Assembly (NCBI GenBank): GCA_964446585.1
Contig: CAYUPI010000031.1
Coordinates: forward strand, 1 to 64,000
Length of the DNA stretch: 64,000 bases
Reading direction: 5' to 3'
DNA from: CAYUPI01 sp964446585
Lineage (GTDB): Bacteria > Verrucomicrobiota > Verrucomicrobiia > Limisphaerales > UBA8199
In this document: piece after piece, positions 1 through 8,603 of the stretch
Layout of the letters: each line of letters opens with the position of its first letter
How positions within the stretch are numbered: the stretch's first letter is position 1
Made by a program: the position numbers and the translations under genes
Notes under the pieces: generated by a model
Database searches by the model: none
What the model was told of the DNA's origin: nothing
The model's input: only the letters and a program-made list of their open reading frames with translations

Positions 1-1498
1 CCCGATACGAAATCGGGTAAGGCGGAAAGCCGCCGACCTGCACGTCGCCTTCGTTTTCAACACGCCCATCCCTGACAATCCGCCGGCAGTTGTGGGAATC
101 CATTGTGTAGGCGGCCAGGCCGACTGAGTCCTCGGCCTTCACTTTGCCGCGGCAATGATGTTCGGTCATGACGTTATCGGAGACCATACGCCTTGCCTCA
201 CGGATATAGAGTTGGTGAGGCCAATGGCCCGTGTCCGTGAACTCGTCCTTAGCCGGTCCCCACGACTGCATCTCCTGCCGGATATTTTCCGGCACGCGCG
301 GGCTGGTGGCCAGGAAATAGACGAACCCGCGAATATAATCCTGATGCGCCTGCCAGATGTGTTCGCGCGTTGAATAATCGGCATCTGGGTAAGAGTAATT
401 CGCTCCAATGAAGTCGGTCGAGAAACCGCCGTTGTTGTTGATATCGGTTTTACCATTGGGCATTGGCACCGGATTCCAGAACTCCTTCAGTCGAGGAATG
501 CGCCCCGCCGCGACCAGAGCTTCGAGGTAACGCGCTAACAACTCGTATCTGGCTGGATCGTAATTCGCCGGCGGCTCGTGAGGAAGGCGGTTCGTGGGAA
601 CTTGGGTGTAACACAAACGAAAATTGTAAGCCTGCACGGAACGGTCACCGGAGCCAGGCTCGCCAGCCTCACCGGTTTGAATCAGAGGAAGCAAACCGCT
701 GCTCGGCTCACCTGGTTTTATAAACAGATCAACTGGCACGACAAACTGATGTTTCGGCGTCTGCGCGCGAATGCCGTTGAGCGGCTCGCCGTATTTGAAG
801 TTTGGCTCGCGTCCAACTGTAAAGCTGACTCCGGCCTTCGCCATCAAATCACCTTCGTAAGTTGCGTCGATAAACATCCTGGCCCGGAAAACTTTCCCAC
901 CTTCCATCGCGATTTCGACGATACGCCCGGCCTCCGTTCTAACGCTGGCCAGCCGCTGCTCGAAATAAACCGGCGTCCTGGCCTCGTTGATCATCGCGAA
1001 CAATATGTCCTCAGCGACGTGCGGCTCGAAGGTCCACATCGTGCCTTCTGGAGATCTTAGTTCCTCGATCATGTCGCGACCAGACTGGTTCTTGAAGTAA
1101 TCTTCCGGCCGTTCAAAGAACCAGGCTGAGGCATCGGCATAATGCCGGGCTACACGGTGATAGAACTCGCGAGCAATGCCGCCGATGGCCCGTTTGTTGC
1201 CAATGTCCGTCGCTCCTAAGCCGCCAGAGGTCATCCCTCCCAAATGATTGCCCGGCTCGGCAATAACCGCCGTCTTTCCCAGCCTTGCCGACTGCTCCGC
1301 GGCGGCCACTCCGGCTGCAGTTCCACCGTAAATGCAAATATCAGCCCGAACGATTTCGGCTCCGCCGAGAGCAAAGGCGGATACGAGCCAGATTGAAACT
1401 GTGGCTGCGTGTTGCAGGATGGAGAGATGGCGCATGGTCGAACTGGAAGGAAGGTCCGAGCACGCCGAGCCGCCAACCTGAGCAGACAATCGTTTCAT
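1..1498 (-). CDS. FAD-dependent oxidoreductase, C-terminus beyond window
   Basis: The minus-strand frame stays open from an ATG at 1498 to the window edge. The N-terminus has a signal-peptide-like hydrophobic stretch (LQHAATVSIWLVSAFALGGA), so the protein is probably exported. It is followed by a Rossmann dinucleotide motif (YGGTAAGVAAAEQSARLGK, then GNHLGGMTSGGLGATD). This layout is that of the secreted FAD_oxidored family common in Verrucomicrobia and Planctomycetes, often linked to carbohydrate or sulfatase loci. About 499 codons are visible and the C-terminus is missing. An internal ATG at 1435 would give a more compact signal peptide. Neither start has a clear Shine-Dalgarno. The substrate cannot be told from the sequence. 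It diverges from the sigma factor gene at 1624. Confidence 0.85.
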   Translation of the reverse strand, partial: MKRLSAQVGGSACSDLPSSSTMRHLSILQHAATVSIWLVSAFALGGAEIVRADICIYGGTAAGVAAAEQSARLGKTAVIAEPGNHLGGMTSGGLGATDIGNKRAIGGIAREFYHRVARHYADASAWFFERPEDYFKNQSGRDMIEELRSPEGTMWTFEPHVAEDILFAMINEARTPVYFEQRLASVRTEAGRIVEIAMEGGKVFRARMFIDATYEGDLMAKAGVSFTVGREPNFKYGEPLNGIRAQTPKHQFVVPVDLFIKPGEPSSGLLPLIQTGEAGEPGSGDRSVQAYNFRLCYTQVPTNRLPHEPPANYDPARYELLARYLEALVAAGRIPRLKEFWNPVPMPNGKTDINNNGGFSTDFIGANYSYPDADYSTREHIWQAHQDYIRGFVYFLATSPRVPENIRQEMQSWGPAKDEFTDTGHWPHQLYIREARRMVSDNVMTEHHCRGKVKAEDSVGLAAYTMDSHNCRRIVRDGRVENEGDVQVGGFPPYPISYR

Positions 1499-1528
1499 GA
1501 TGACTCTTAGCAGAGTGGAACAAACCGG

Positions 1529-1701
1529 CCACGCAGACACAATCTTTCAGCACTACTTTTCGGCTTGCCAACTCTGGCCCCATTTGTATTGATTGTGAAA
1601 CCACCCAAACCGGCAGTAATGCTATGTTGCCCGCGGGCGAAGAGTTGGGCGAGTCGCGGCATAAGCACAATTGGTTCGCCACGACTCATTGGAGCGTTGT
1701 G
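1529..1701 (+). repeat. Direct repeat copy 1: sigma-gene leader and 5' end
   Basis: This 173-base segment aligns without gaps to 9989-10161, with 13 mismatches by my count (about 92% identity). It covers 95 bases upstream of the sigma gene start and the first 26 codons. The rest of the two sigma genes is clearly less similar, so the upstream region is unusually well kept. It probably carries a shared promoter or another regulatory element. Confidence 0.85.
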
Positions 1702-2373
1702 CTCGCGGCAGGACATAGCTCAGCACCTGGCGCTCAAGAGGCTTTGGAGAAGCTGTGCCGCACTTATTGGTACCCATTATACGCGTACGTGCGGCGGAAA
1801 GGACACAGCCCAGAGGACGCCCAGGATTTGACTCAAGCCTTCTTCGCCCAACTACTGGAGCGACACTCGCTTCGCCAGGTCCGCGGAGAGGGCAGGTTCC
1901 GGTCCTTCCTGCTGTCGGCTCTGGAACATTTCCTGGCCGCCGAGTGGAACCGTGCTCATCGGCAAAAGCGCGGCGGCCAGTTCACTTTCATTTCCCTGGA
2001 CGAAGTCAGCCCTGAAAAGCGCTATCAACTCGAACCGGTCGACGAAATGACTCCGGAGAAAATATACGACCGGCGCTGGGCGATGACGGTCCTGGATCAA
2101 GCACTCGCGGCCCTGCGCAGCGAATGTCGCGCCGGCGGCAAGGACGACTTGTTCGCGGAGTTAAGCCCGGTCCTGTGCGGCGACAAGACTGAGGCGCCTT
2201 ATGCAGAGATCGGCGCGCGGCTGGTCTTGAGCGAAGGCGCGGTCAAATCGGCCGCCCATCGGCTGCGCGAGCGGTATGGTGAGTTGGTCCGCCACGAGAT
2301 CGCGCAGACGGTGAACAGTCCCGATCAACTAGAACAGGAACTGAGCCATCTCTCCGCGGCGTTGCGGGGATGA
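1624..2373 (+). CDS. ECF-like RNA polymerase sigma factor (module 1)
   Basis: A 249-residue sigma-70 family protein of the ECF-like type found beside Ser/Thr kinases in Planctomycetes and Verrucomicrobia. Region 2 is visible around residues 25-70 (CRTYWYPLYAYVRRKGHSPE, then DAQDLTQAFF). A region-4-like helix-turn-helix is near the C-terminus (YAEIGARLVLSEGAVKSAAH). It should direct core RNA polymerase to a dedicated promoter set. The start is the ATG at 1624, at the same place as in the paralog at 10084. The kinase gene follows 60 bases downstream on the same strand, so the two probably form an operon and the kinase is the likely regulator of the sigma factor. That regulatory link is inferred from gene order. 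Confidence 0.9.
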   Translation: MLPAGEELGESRHKHNWFATTHWSVVLAAGHSSAPGAQEALEKLCRTYWYPLYAYVRRKGHSPEDAQDLTQAFFAQLLERHSLRQVRGEGRFRSFLLSALEHFLAAEWNRAHRQKRGGQFTFISLDEVSPEKRYQLEPVDEMTPEKIYDRRWAMTVLDQALAALRSECRAGGKDDLFAELSPVLCGDKTEAPYAEIGARLVLSEGAVKSAAHRLRERYGELVRHEIAQTVNSPDQLEQELSHLSAALRG

Positions 2374-2433
2374 GTTGTAACTTTCCAGTTGATTTGAGTC
2401 CATATTAGGTAACAGTCCAAAAGTACGGCGCTT

Positions 2434-5400
2434 ATGGTAGCCGACAGCACCTGCGCGTTGTGTGGCGCGCTACTCCCACGCGATGCGCCAGCGGGCAATT
2501 GTCCCAGTTGCCTGATGGCTCTGGCGCGGCTCAGACTTGACGAACATTTCGCACTCCACACTCCGCCCTCCGCCCTGAAGCGTTTTGGCGATTACGAGCT
2601 GCTGGAAGAAATCGCCCGCGGCGGGATGGGGGTGGTGTATCGGGCCAGGCAGGTGAGCCTAAACCGGCAAGTGGCGCTGAAGAGGATCACGTCCGGCGTA
2701 CTGGCCAGCCCGGAGTTTGTGCAGCGCTTTCATCTGGAGGCCGAAGCGGCGGCCGGGCTCCAGCACCCCAACATCGTCGCCATTCACGAGGTGGGTGTGC
2801 ACGAGGGCGAGCACTTCTACACGATGGATTATGTCGAGGGCCAGACGCTGACTGAGCGCGCGCTCAACAACCCGCTGCCACCGGAACTGGCGGCGGACTA
2901 CCTGAAGACGATCGCGGAAGCGGTTCACTACGCTCACCAACGCGGTATTTTGCATAGGGACCTCAAGCCTTCCAACGTGCTGATTGATGCCTTGGACCAA
3001 CCGCGCCTGGCTGATTTCGGCCTGGCCAAACGGCTGAGCGGGGATTCGGACCTGACGATGACCGGGCAGGTAATGGGATCACCCAATTACATGTCCCCCG
3101 AACAAGCGCTGGGCAAGCGGCACGCCACAACGGTGGCCAGTGACATTTATTCGTTGGGCGCGGTTCTTTATTTCCTGCTGACAGGCCGTCCTCCGTTCGC
3201 GGCCGACAGCTTAACTCAGACGTTGCAGCAGGTGTTGCACAGCGAGCCGGTGTCGCCGCGGGATTTGAATCAGGGTGTGCCGCATGACCTGGAGACCATT
3301 TGCCTGAAATGCCTGAGAAAAGAACCGGAACGGCGTTACAGCAGCGTGCAGGTACTGGCTGACGAGCTGAGCAGATTCCTCCGAGGCGAGCCGGTGCAGG
3401 CGCGGCCAGTCGGCACGACGGAAAAGGTCTGGCTCTGGTCCCGGCGCAATCCGAGATTGGCCGCCTCATTTCTCCTGATCCTTATTTTAATCTTCATCGT
3501 CACCATCGGTTCGCCCATCGCCGCATTTCGGATCAACCGCGCCCGCCAACGAGCGCAACAAAGCGAGAAGCAAGCCACCGAGAAGCTATGGGACTCCTAC
3601 CTGGCGCAGGCCCGCGCGAATCGCTTTACCGGTAGGCCTGGGCGGCGCTTCGACAGTCTGGAGGCAATCAGGAAAGCTGCTGACATTCGACCCACGCTTG
3701 AACTGCGCAATGAAGCCATCGCCTGCATGGCACTGGTTGATTTGCGCGTGAGCAAGGAGCTGTTGGATCTACGACACGGAGAACCGGGGGCGGCTTTCGA
3801 CGGTGGTTATCAGTTGCACGCTAGACCGGATCCCGAGGGGAAGATAATCGTGCGCCGCGTGGCGGACGGAGCGGAACTGAGACACCTGTCGGGTCGCGAA
3901 CCTCCGGTTCATAGCCTTTGGTTCAGCCCAGACGGCAAGTATCTCGCAGTGACCTTTGGCAAAGAGCGTAACATTCTGAAAGTGTGGGACTGGGCTCGAA
4001 ATGAGGAAATCCCGACCCCGGCAGACCTCGACCCAAGGAACCTGGCCTTTAGCCCCGATAGCAGCACCATCGCGGTAACCACGAAGGAGGGGGCCGTAAT
4101 CACCTATGACCTGACCTCCCGAAAGACTCTAACGCCGCTGGCAGCGCCGGTTGCCGCTTGGGCAATCCAATTCCATCCCACTGCCCGGAGACTCGCTATT
4201 GGGAATGCGTGGGGAAAAATGGTGGAGGTTCGGGACCTGGAAACCGGACATGTGATCCTGGCGATTCCGCACACCAATAACCCCATCCTCAACCTGACTT
4301 GGCATCCGGACGGACGCCTGCTAGCCACCGCGTGCCGAGACGCGCGGGTCCACGTCTGGGACACCACGACGGGCGACGAGAAAGCTGTCTTCTCAGGTCA
4401 CTCACGAGAGGTCTTCGCGGTCGGGTTCACCCATGCGGGCGACCTGCTGACGAGCTGCAGTTGGGATGGGGATCTGCGGGTTTGGAATGCCCTGACAGGA
4501 CGAACGTTGATTAGTACGCCTGTCCCTGGGGGGTTTGGGACCTTCAGCGTTTTGGATGATCGCTGGTTTTGTTGCCTAGTGGATGGGCCGAGAGTAGCTC
4601 TAATGGAACTGGCGACGGCGCATGAATGTCGCCTGCTGCACTGGGCCCCGGAGCGCGCTGAGGGCCCATTTAGCTGCGACTTCAGTCCCGACGGGAGATT
4701 GCTTGTCTCGGGCCATCGTGATGGAGTCCGTCTCTGGGATCTCGCCAGAGCCAAGGAAATCTCCCGGCTGCCTGGAAGGACAAACTGGTCGATCATTATT
4801 GCTCCCAATGGAAAAGAGTTGATCTCCTCCGGGGAAGAGAGGGGCGTGGAGCAATGGCCGATGGAATACCGAGACGGGGGAGAGAGAACGCACTTGCAAA
4901 TCGGGCCGGCACGTCGTTTCGCCCCGGCCGGTGGATGGAGCCGCGCCGCGCTGAGCGCTGACGGAACTACGCTGGCTTTCTTCCACTCGAACGCCGTCCA
5001 TGTGCTTGATGCCGCGAGCTCGCAGGCGATAGCGACGCTGAGCGAAGATTCTAACCCTTATTACCTGGCTATCAGCCCGGATGGCAAGTGGGGTCTAACG
5101 GGAAGATGGGCTGTCGGCCGGGGCAACCGGATCTGGGACATACGGAACGCGAAAGTCGCGCGACAACTGCCAGGAATAAGGTGCGGATTTGGCGCGTTTA
5201 GCCCGGACAATAAGTGGCTGCTTACCAGCATCGGCACAGAATGCTCAATTTGGGAGGTTGGCTCATGGAGATGCCTGCACTCCTTCGAGCGCCAGGGCGC
5301 AGGCGACCTGCCTGGTCCGGTTGCAATCCCAAAGGACTGTCGGATCGTGGCCGTCGCTTACTCACGCCGGGCAGTGCGACTGCTGGAAAGCGCCACTTGG

Positions 5401-5652
5401 CGCGAATTAGCGACCTTGGAGCCGCCGGACTCAGGCGAGCTGCTTGACCTGCGTTTCAGTCCCGACGGTAGCCTTTTGGCATCGGTCTCGTGGGATGCTA
5501 TACACTTGTGGGATCTGCGCTCCATCCGCCAGCAACTGGCGGCAATGAAGCTGGATTGGGACCTGCCCCCGCTACCCCCGCCTGTGACCAACCACTTCAA
5601 GGGACCGATCACGGTTACCGTCCTGGGGATTACGAACGCGAAATCCGAGTGA
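2434..5652 (+). CDS. Membrane Ser/Thr protein kinase with C-terminal WD40 repeats (module 1)
   Basis: The 1072-residue protein starts with a short zinc-ribbon-like motif (CALC...CPSC, residues 7-26). A Hanks-type kinase domain follows at about 54-320, with a glycine loop (ARGGMGVVYRA), catalytic Lys83, HRDLKPSN (174-181) and DFG (194-196), all intact. One hydrophobic segment at about 342-365 (FLLILILIFIVTIGSPIAAF) probably crosses the membrane. The remaining ~650 residues carry WD40-type units ('FSPDGKYLAV', 'VWDW', 'LWDLR'). The topology implied is a cytoplasmic kinase and an extracytoplasmic beta-propeller sensor. It lies 60 bases after a sigma gene and is paralogous to the kinase at 10917; the C-terminal ends share the motif LRSIRQQLAAMKLDW. 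Confidence 0.93.
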   Translation: MVADSTCALCGALLPRDAPAGNCPSCLMALARLRLDEHFALHTPPSALKRFGDYELLEEIARGGMGVVYRARQVSLNRQVALKRITSGVLASPEFVQRFHLEAEAAAGLQHPNIVAIHEVGVHEGEHFYTMDYVEGQTLTERALNNPLPPELAADYLKTIAEAVHYAHQRGILHRDLKPSNVLIDALDQPRLADFGLAKRLSGDSDLTMTGQVMGSPNYMSPEQALGKRHATTVASDIYSLGAVLYFLLTGRPPFAADSLTQTLQQVLHSEPVSPRDLNQGVPHDLETICLKCLRKEPERRYSSVQVLADELSRFLRGEPVQARPVGTTEKVWLWSRRNPRLAASFLLILILIFIVTIGSPIAAFRINRARQRAQQSEKQATEKLWDSYLAQARANRFTGRPGRRFDSLEAIRKAADIRPTLELRNEAIACMALVDLRVSKELLDLRHGEPGAAFDGGYQLHARPDPEGKIIVRRVADGAELRHLSGREPPVHSLWFSPDGKYLAVTFGKERNILKVWDWARNEEIPTPADLDPRNLAFSPDSSTIAVTTKEGAVITYDLTSRKTLTPLAAPVAAWAIQFHPTARRLAIGNAWGKMVEVRDLETGHVILAIPHTNNPILNLTWHPDGRLLATACRDARVHVWDTTTGDEKAVFSGHSREVFAVGFTHAGDLLTSCSWDGDLRVWNALTGRTLISTPVPGGFGTFSVLDDRWFCCLVDGPRVALMELATAHECRLLHWAPERAEGPFSCDFSPDGRLLVSGHRDGVRLWDLARAKEISRLPGRTNWSIIIAPNGKELISSGEERGVEQWPMEYRDGGERTHLQIGPARRFAPAGGWSRAALSADGTTLAFFHSNAVHVLDAASSQAIATLSEDSNPYYLAISPDGKWGLTGRWAVGRGNRIWDIRNAKVARQLPGIRCGFGAFSPDNKWLLTSIGTECSIWEVGSWRCLHSFERQGAGDLPGPVAIPKDCRIVAVAYSRRAVRLLESATWRELATLEPPDSGELLDLRFSPDGSLLASVSWDAIHLWDLRSIRQQLAAMKLDWDLPPLPPPVTNHFKGPITVTVLGITNAKSE

Positions 5653-5870
5653 TGAAAACGAGCCAAATCCAATCGCTGTTTCGTATTTCGTCATTTGGGT
5701 TCGTTTCGACCTTTGTCTTCGGGGTTTCGACGCTCGGCTAGATCACTGTGCTTACAGGAGGCTCGACTTAGGTCCCATCCGTGTATTGATGGTGTGCCTT
5801 CCGTTCAGACTCTTGCTCGCTGCGACTTCATACCGCCAACCAGGCCAGAAGAAAATAACCTCAGATTTTC

Positions 5871-5901
5871 TGCAACTTTACACCCGTTTTCGTTCCGTAA
5901 A
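5871..5901 (+). promoter_or_regulatory. Candidate promoter, TGCAAC-N19-CGTAAA
   Basis: TGCAAC at 5871-5876 and CGTAAA at 5896-5901 lie upstream of the pseudopilin gene at 5935. The arrangement resembles five other sites in this window (6739, 10859, 14541, 14840, 15379). The 19-base spacing is at the long end for the set. This is pattern reading only. Confidence 0.35.
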
Positions 5902-5934
5902 GGAGTGAACGAACAAGCAAATCGAAGGAAAGCC

Positions 5935-6711
5935 ATGAACGATAAATTCGACTCGCCGCGCTGCCGCGCCGTCGCAGCGCGTGAACTCTCCGAACGCCTG
6001 GCCAAACCGGGCCAGCGGCAAGCATTCACGCGCCTTGAGCTTCTGGTCGTGGTCTCGGTTGTCGTTCTCCTGGCGGGCGTTCTTTTGCCAGTCCATCCCT
6101 GCGCCAGGGCCAGCGCCCGCAGCGCAGCTTGCGTCAACAATCTGCGTCAGCTTGGGAGTGCGGTCGGTTCTTACGTCTCCCATGCTCATGAATATCCCAC
6201 CGCCAGCGAATGGAGCCGGCCCGCGATTACCGGCTCCGGCGGGCCCTTGCTGCCTCACTTGCCCCAGGGCTACGCCACTTTTATTTGCCCTGAGAGACAG
6301 CGCTCAATCACTCCAGACAGCCCGAACCTAATCCTCGCGCTTTTCAGCTACGGCTATAATGCAGCGGGAACTGCCCGCGATGCGATGGACGTTCAGTTGG
6401 GCTTGGGGCGTTATACAACCAAACGCATCGCCGATTCACGGATAAAGGTGCCGAGCGAGATGATCGAGGCTGGGGATTCTGGGCTGGGGATGTTGTCGGA
6501 CACCTGGCTCAGTCCCAGCGCGCTGGGCCCAGGCGAGGTGGTGATCGAGGAGCAGACGCAATGGCCCACAGCGCGCCACCGGGGAAGAGCCAACATACTC
6601 TTCTGCGACAACCACGTCAGCTCCGCCGGCCAGAAGAAATGGCTCCAAAAAACCGACGAAGCGCGCCGCCAATGGAACAACGATAACCAACCCCATCGCG
6701 AAACCTGGTAG
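5935..6711 (+). CDS. Pseudopilin-like protein with a MNDKFD start
   Basis: A 258-residue protein of the verrucomicrobial prepilin-type group (DUF1559/H-X9-DG-like). The class III signal is AFTRLELLVVVSVVVLLAGV, followed by conserved ACVNNLRQLGSAVGSYV and a C-terminal NILFCDNHV motif. The start is the ATG at 5935, preceded by GAAGGAAAG; the frame is open further upstream but has no better start. Two oddities stand out. The residue before the expected cleavage is Ala instead of the usual Gly. The first six residues, MNDKFD, and the ribosome-binding stretch match the small Tat-leader genes that follow, so this gene seems to have taken up, or shared, their 5' end. It lies 282 bases after kinase 1 and opens the first small-protein array. 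Confidence 0.8.
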   Translation: MNDKFDSPRCRAVAARELSERLAKPGQRQAFTRLELLVVVSVVVLLAGVLLPVHPCARASARSAACVNNLRQLGSAVGSYVSHAHEYPTASEWSRPAITGSGGPLLPHLPQGYATFICPERQRSITPDSPNLILALFSYGYNAAGTARDAMDVQLGLGRYTTKRIADSRIKVPSEMIEAGDSGLGMLSDTWLSPSALGPGEVVIEEQTQWPTARHRGRANILFCDNHVSSAGQKKWLQKTDEARRQWNNDNQPHRETW

Positions 6712-6738
6712 AGGCTGACCAGAATTATGAGCATTTCT

Positions 6739-6766
6739 TGTAATCCAGAGGCCCATTTTCGGTAGC
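6739..6766 (+). promoter_or_regulatory. Candidate promoter, TGTAAT-N16-GGTAGC
   Basis: TGTAAT (6739-6744) and GGTAGC (6761-6766) are separated by 16 bases and lie about 50 bases before the ATG at 6817. The flanks (TTTCT before, GGCGGAAGC after) resemble the site at 14840-14867. Recognition by the module sigma factors is a guess. Confidence 0.4.
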
Positions 6767-6816
6767 AGAGGGCGGAAGCAAAGCTGAACTAACAAAACGA
6801 AAGCGAAGGGAAGATT

Positions 6817-7071
6817 ATGAACAACCAACTCGATGAACTGGCCAAGGGCTTGGCCCAATCGGTGACGCGGCGCGCCGCGTTGAGGAGATTCGGCCTCGGC
6901 CTCGCGGGCATCGCGCTCGCTTCGCTGGGGCTAACCCACAAGGCGGAGGCTAAGCACAAGCTGCCTAGTGGCAAGGGGTGCAACCATTGCCGTTATCCGT
7001 ACGGATGCGACGCGCTTCCCCCGAACCAACAATCGGGCTGCATCCTCTACTGCAACTCGCTTTGCGGCTGA
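6817..7071 (+). CDS. Small Tat-leader cysteine-rich exported protein (member 1)
   Basis: The 84-residue product begins MNNQLDELAKGLAQS, then has a twin-arginine signal (TRRAALRRFGLGLAGIALAS) ending near an AEA cleavage site around residue 45. The mature part of about 40 residues has six cysteines spaced C-x2-C-x5-C-x10-C-x3-C-x3-C. The core is nearly the same as that of the member at 15450 (shared GCNHCRYPYGCD). A good Shine-Dalgarno (GAAGGGAAG) precedes the ATG. The leader is the family hallmark. The function is unknown; six cysteines in a Tat substrate suggest a compact disulfide-bonded or metal-binding peptide acting outside the cytoplasm. Confidence 0.8.
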   Translation: MNNQLDELAKGLAQSVTRRAALRRFGLGLAGIALASLGLTHKAEAKHKLPSGKGCNHCRYPYGCDALPPNQQSGCILYCNSLCG

Positions 7072-7258
7072 CGTTGATGACCGAGCTGTGAACAGGAAGA
7101 CCAACAGGAACATGAGAATCGAATCACAGCCGACACGGATGACACGGGTGAATGGCCGTTGCGCGTGCGAGCCTCTGAGCGTTGAGGCGTTTTCTTCTTT
7201 ATCCGCGCAATCCGCGTGATCCGCGGTTAGAAAGCACAACGGAAACGAAAGGAAAGTT
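7072..7258 (+). other. Spacer with degenerate interspersed repeat
   Basis: No convincing gene. The stretch ends with 'ATCCGCGTGATCCGCGGTTA' (7206-7226), a relative of the interspersed repeats seen elsewhere in the window, followed by the family leader AACGAAAGGAAAG before the next start. Confidence 0.4.
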
Positions 7259-7534
7259 ATGAACGACAAATTCGATGAACTGGCCAAGAACATGGCCCAA
7301 TCCGCCACGCGGAGGCAAGCGCTAAGAGGTTTCGGCGTCGGCCTCGTGGCACTTACGCTAGCCTCGTTAGGGCGGGCGAGGGCGGCCCAGCCGCAGATCA
7401 AACCCTCCTCGCCGTGTCCCAATTGCCACAATCCCGAGAAAGGCTGTGCAAAGTTGTATCCAATCGGTTCCGGCGCCTATGTGGGCTGCGTAGCAACTTG
7501 CCAGCAACTCATTGCAATGGGGGCCTGCCATTAG
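7259..7534 (+). CDS. Small Tat-leader cysteine-rich exported protein (member 2)
   Basis: A 91-residue protein starting MNDKFDELAKNMAQS with the Tat motif TRRQALRGFGVGLVALTLAS. Predicted cleavage is after RARAA, near residue 43. The core has six cysteines as C-x2-C-x6-C-x13-C-x3-C-x8-C. It is one of the more divergent cores and has a hydrophobic C-terminal stretch (CQQLIAMGACH). The start is fixed by the AAACGAAAGGAAAGTT ribosome-binding leader that precedes most members. No enzyme signature is seen and the function is unknown. Confidence 0.78.
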   Translation: MNDKFDELAKNMAQSATRRQALRGFGVGLVALTLASLGRARAAQPQIKPSSPCPNCHNPEKGCAKLYPIGSGAYVGCVATCQQLIAMGACH

Positions 7535-7640
7535 CATGAAAACGATTAACCAGTTCCGGCGCACACGGTACGGGCAAATCGGTCTGCACCCGGACGAAAA
7601 ACAGAAAACCAAAACTGAAATCCCAAACGAAAGGAAAGCT

Positions 7641-7901
7641 ATGAACGACAAATTCGACGAATTGGCCAAGGGCATGGCCCGATCTGTAACGCGCCGCGGT
7701 GCGCTGAAGCAATTCGGCTTCGGCCTCGCGGGCGTCGCGCTGGCCACGCTGGGCTTTACCAGCCAGGCGCACGCCGACAGAGGCGGCAACAAGCGCGGCA
7801 AGAGGTGCAACCGCTGCATCGGCCCAAACTTCGGCTGCGATCCGGCCAATGCGGCGTGCATTGAGGGCTGCCTGGATTATTGCTGCGGCTGTGTAGGGTA
7901 G
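7641..7901 (+). CDS. Small Tat-leader cysteine-rich exported protein (member 3)
   Basis: An 86-residue protein with the standard leader (MNDKFDELAKGMARS; TRRGALKQFGFGLAGVALAT; AHA cleavage near residue 45). A basic linker (DRGGNKRGKR) leads to an eight-cysteine core: C-x2-C-x6-C-x6-C-x3-C-x3-CC-x1-C. The frame is open upstream from 7512, but the ATG at 7641 is right after ACGAAAGGAAAG and aligns with all paralogs. It keeps the family's terminal C-x3-C-x3-C unit. The function is unknown. Confidence 0.8.
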   Translation: MNDKFDELAKGMARSVTRRGALKQFGFGLAGVALATLGFTSQAHADRGGNKRGKRCNRCIGPNFGCDPANAACIEGCLDYCCGCVG

Positions 7902-7962
7902 CGAGTGGGCGGGGATGCCGCGGCACCTCTGTTATACACAAACCCAAAATGGAAGGAAGCGT

Positions 7963-8220
7963 ATGAACGATAAATTCGATGAACTGGCCGTGGGACTGGC
8001 CAAATCCGTCACACGGCGCGGGGCGCTGAAGAAATTCGGCGTCGGCCTGGTGGGGGTAGCGCTGGTATCCCTGGGGATGACGAACAGAGCAGCTGCCGGA
8101 GGAGGGCGGAAACGTCCCCCAAAGGGCTGTGGCAATTGCAACCACTGTGTTTACCCGTACGGACCCGGTGACTGCTATTACACCTGCTATGGCTATTGCA
8201 ACGGGCCCGGCGGCTTTTAA
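7963..8220 (+). CDS. Small Tat-leader cysteine-rich exported protein (member 4)
   Basis: An 85-residue protein with leader MNDKFDELAVGLAKS and TRRGALKKFGVGLVGVALVS, cleavage near AAA at about residue 45. The mature part has a basic linker (GGGRKRPPKG) and six cysteines as C-x2-C-x2-C-x8-C-x3-C-x3-C, rich in Tyr and Gly (CYYTCYGYCNGPGGF). The start at 7963 follows GGAAGGAAG. It follows member 3 by 61 bases on the same strand and is probably co-transcribed. The function is unknown. Confidence 0.8.
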   Translation: MNDKFDELAVGLAKSVTRRGALKKFGVGLVGVALVSLGMTNRAAAGGGRKRPPKGCGNCNHCVYPYGPGDCYYTCYGYCNGPGGF

Positions 8221-8342
8221 CAACAGGAATCTGGCCACGCGACGGCGGGTGCTCGCGCGCGCGTCCCGATCGCTTCGCACCATCCGCGTGAGCTAAAAGC
8301 GCGAAATGAAAAATCGAGCAAACCAAAACGAAAGGGAAAGTT

Positions 8343-8561
8343 ATGAACGACAGATTCGATGAACTGGCGAAGGGCCTGGCCCAATCCGTCACCCGGCGCG
8401 GTGCGGTGAAGAAATTCGGCGTCGGCCTCGCCTGCGTTGCGCTGGCATCGCTCGGCATGGCCAACGCCGCGAAGGCAGGCCCGGTTCAAGAGAAGCAGCA
8501 CGGGAACTGCAATCACTGTGATCCAACGAACTACTACGGATGCCGGACCTACGCTTGTTAG
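8343..8561 (+). CDS. Small Tat-leader protein with an early amber stop (member 5)
   Basis: As written the product is 72 residues: leader MNDRFDELAKGLAQS, TRRGAVKKFGVGLACVALAS, and a core with four cysteines ending CRTYAC before TAG at 8559-8561. The reading frame past the TAG gives SFCLNKCVPGGGY and a TGA at 8601-8603. If the TAG stood for an amino acid, the sequence would read C-x3-C-x3-C, exactly the terminal unit of the other members. The gene is therefore either freshly broken, read through, or affected by a base error. The ATG at 8343 follows AACGAAAGGGAAAG. Confidence 0.75.
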   Translation: MNDRFDELAKGLAQSVTRRGAVKKFGVGLACVALASLGMANAAKAGPVQEKQHGNCNHCDPTNYYGCRTYAC

Positions 8562-8603
8562 AGTTTCTGCCTCAACAAGTGCGTGCCGGGCGGGGGTTAC
8601 TGA
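8562..8603 (+). other. Conserved in-frame tail after the amber codon of member 5
   Basis: Fourteen codons in frame with 8343 encode SFCLNKCVPGGGY plus stop. Two cysteines and the CLNKC string match the ends of other members (compare CNDKC at 17980), showing that the tail was recently coding or still is. Confidence 0.65.

Noticed and set aside
2376..2413. A TGTAAC...GGTAAC promoter before kinase 1, as a seventh copy of the shared motif
   Set aside because: The spacing is 26 bases, well outside the 16-19 of the other sites, and the flanks do not match.
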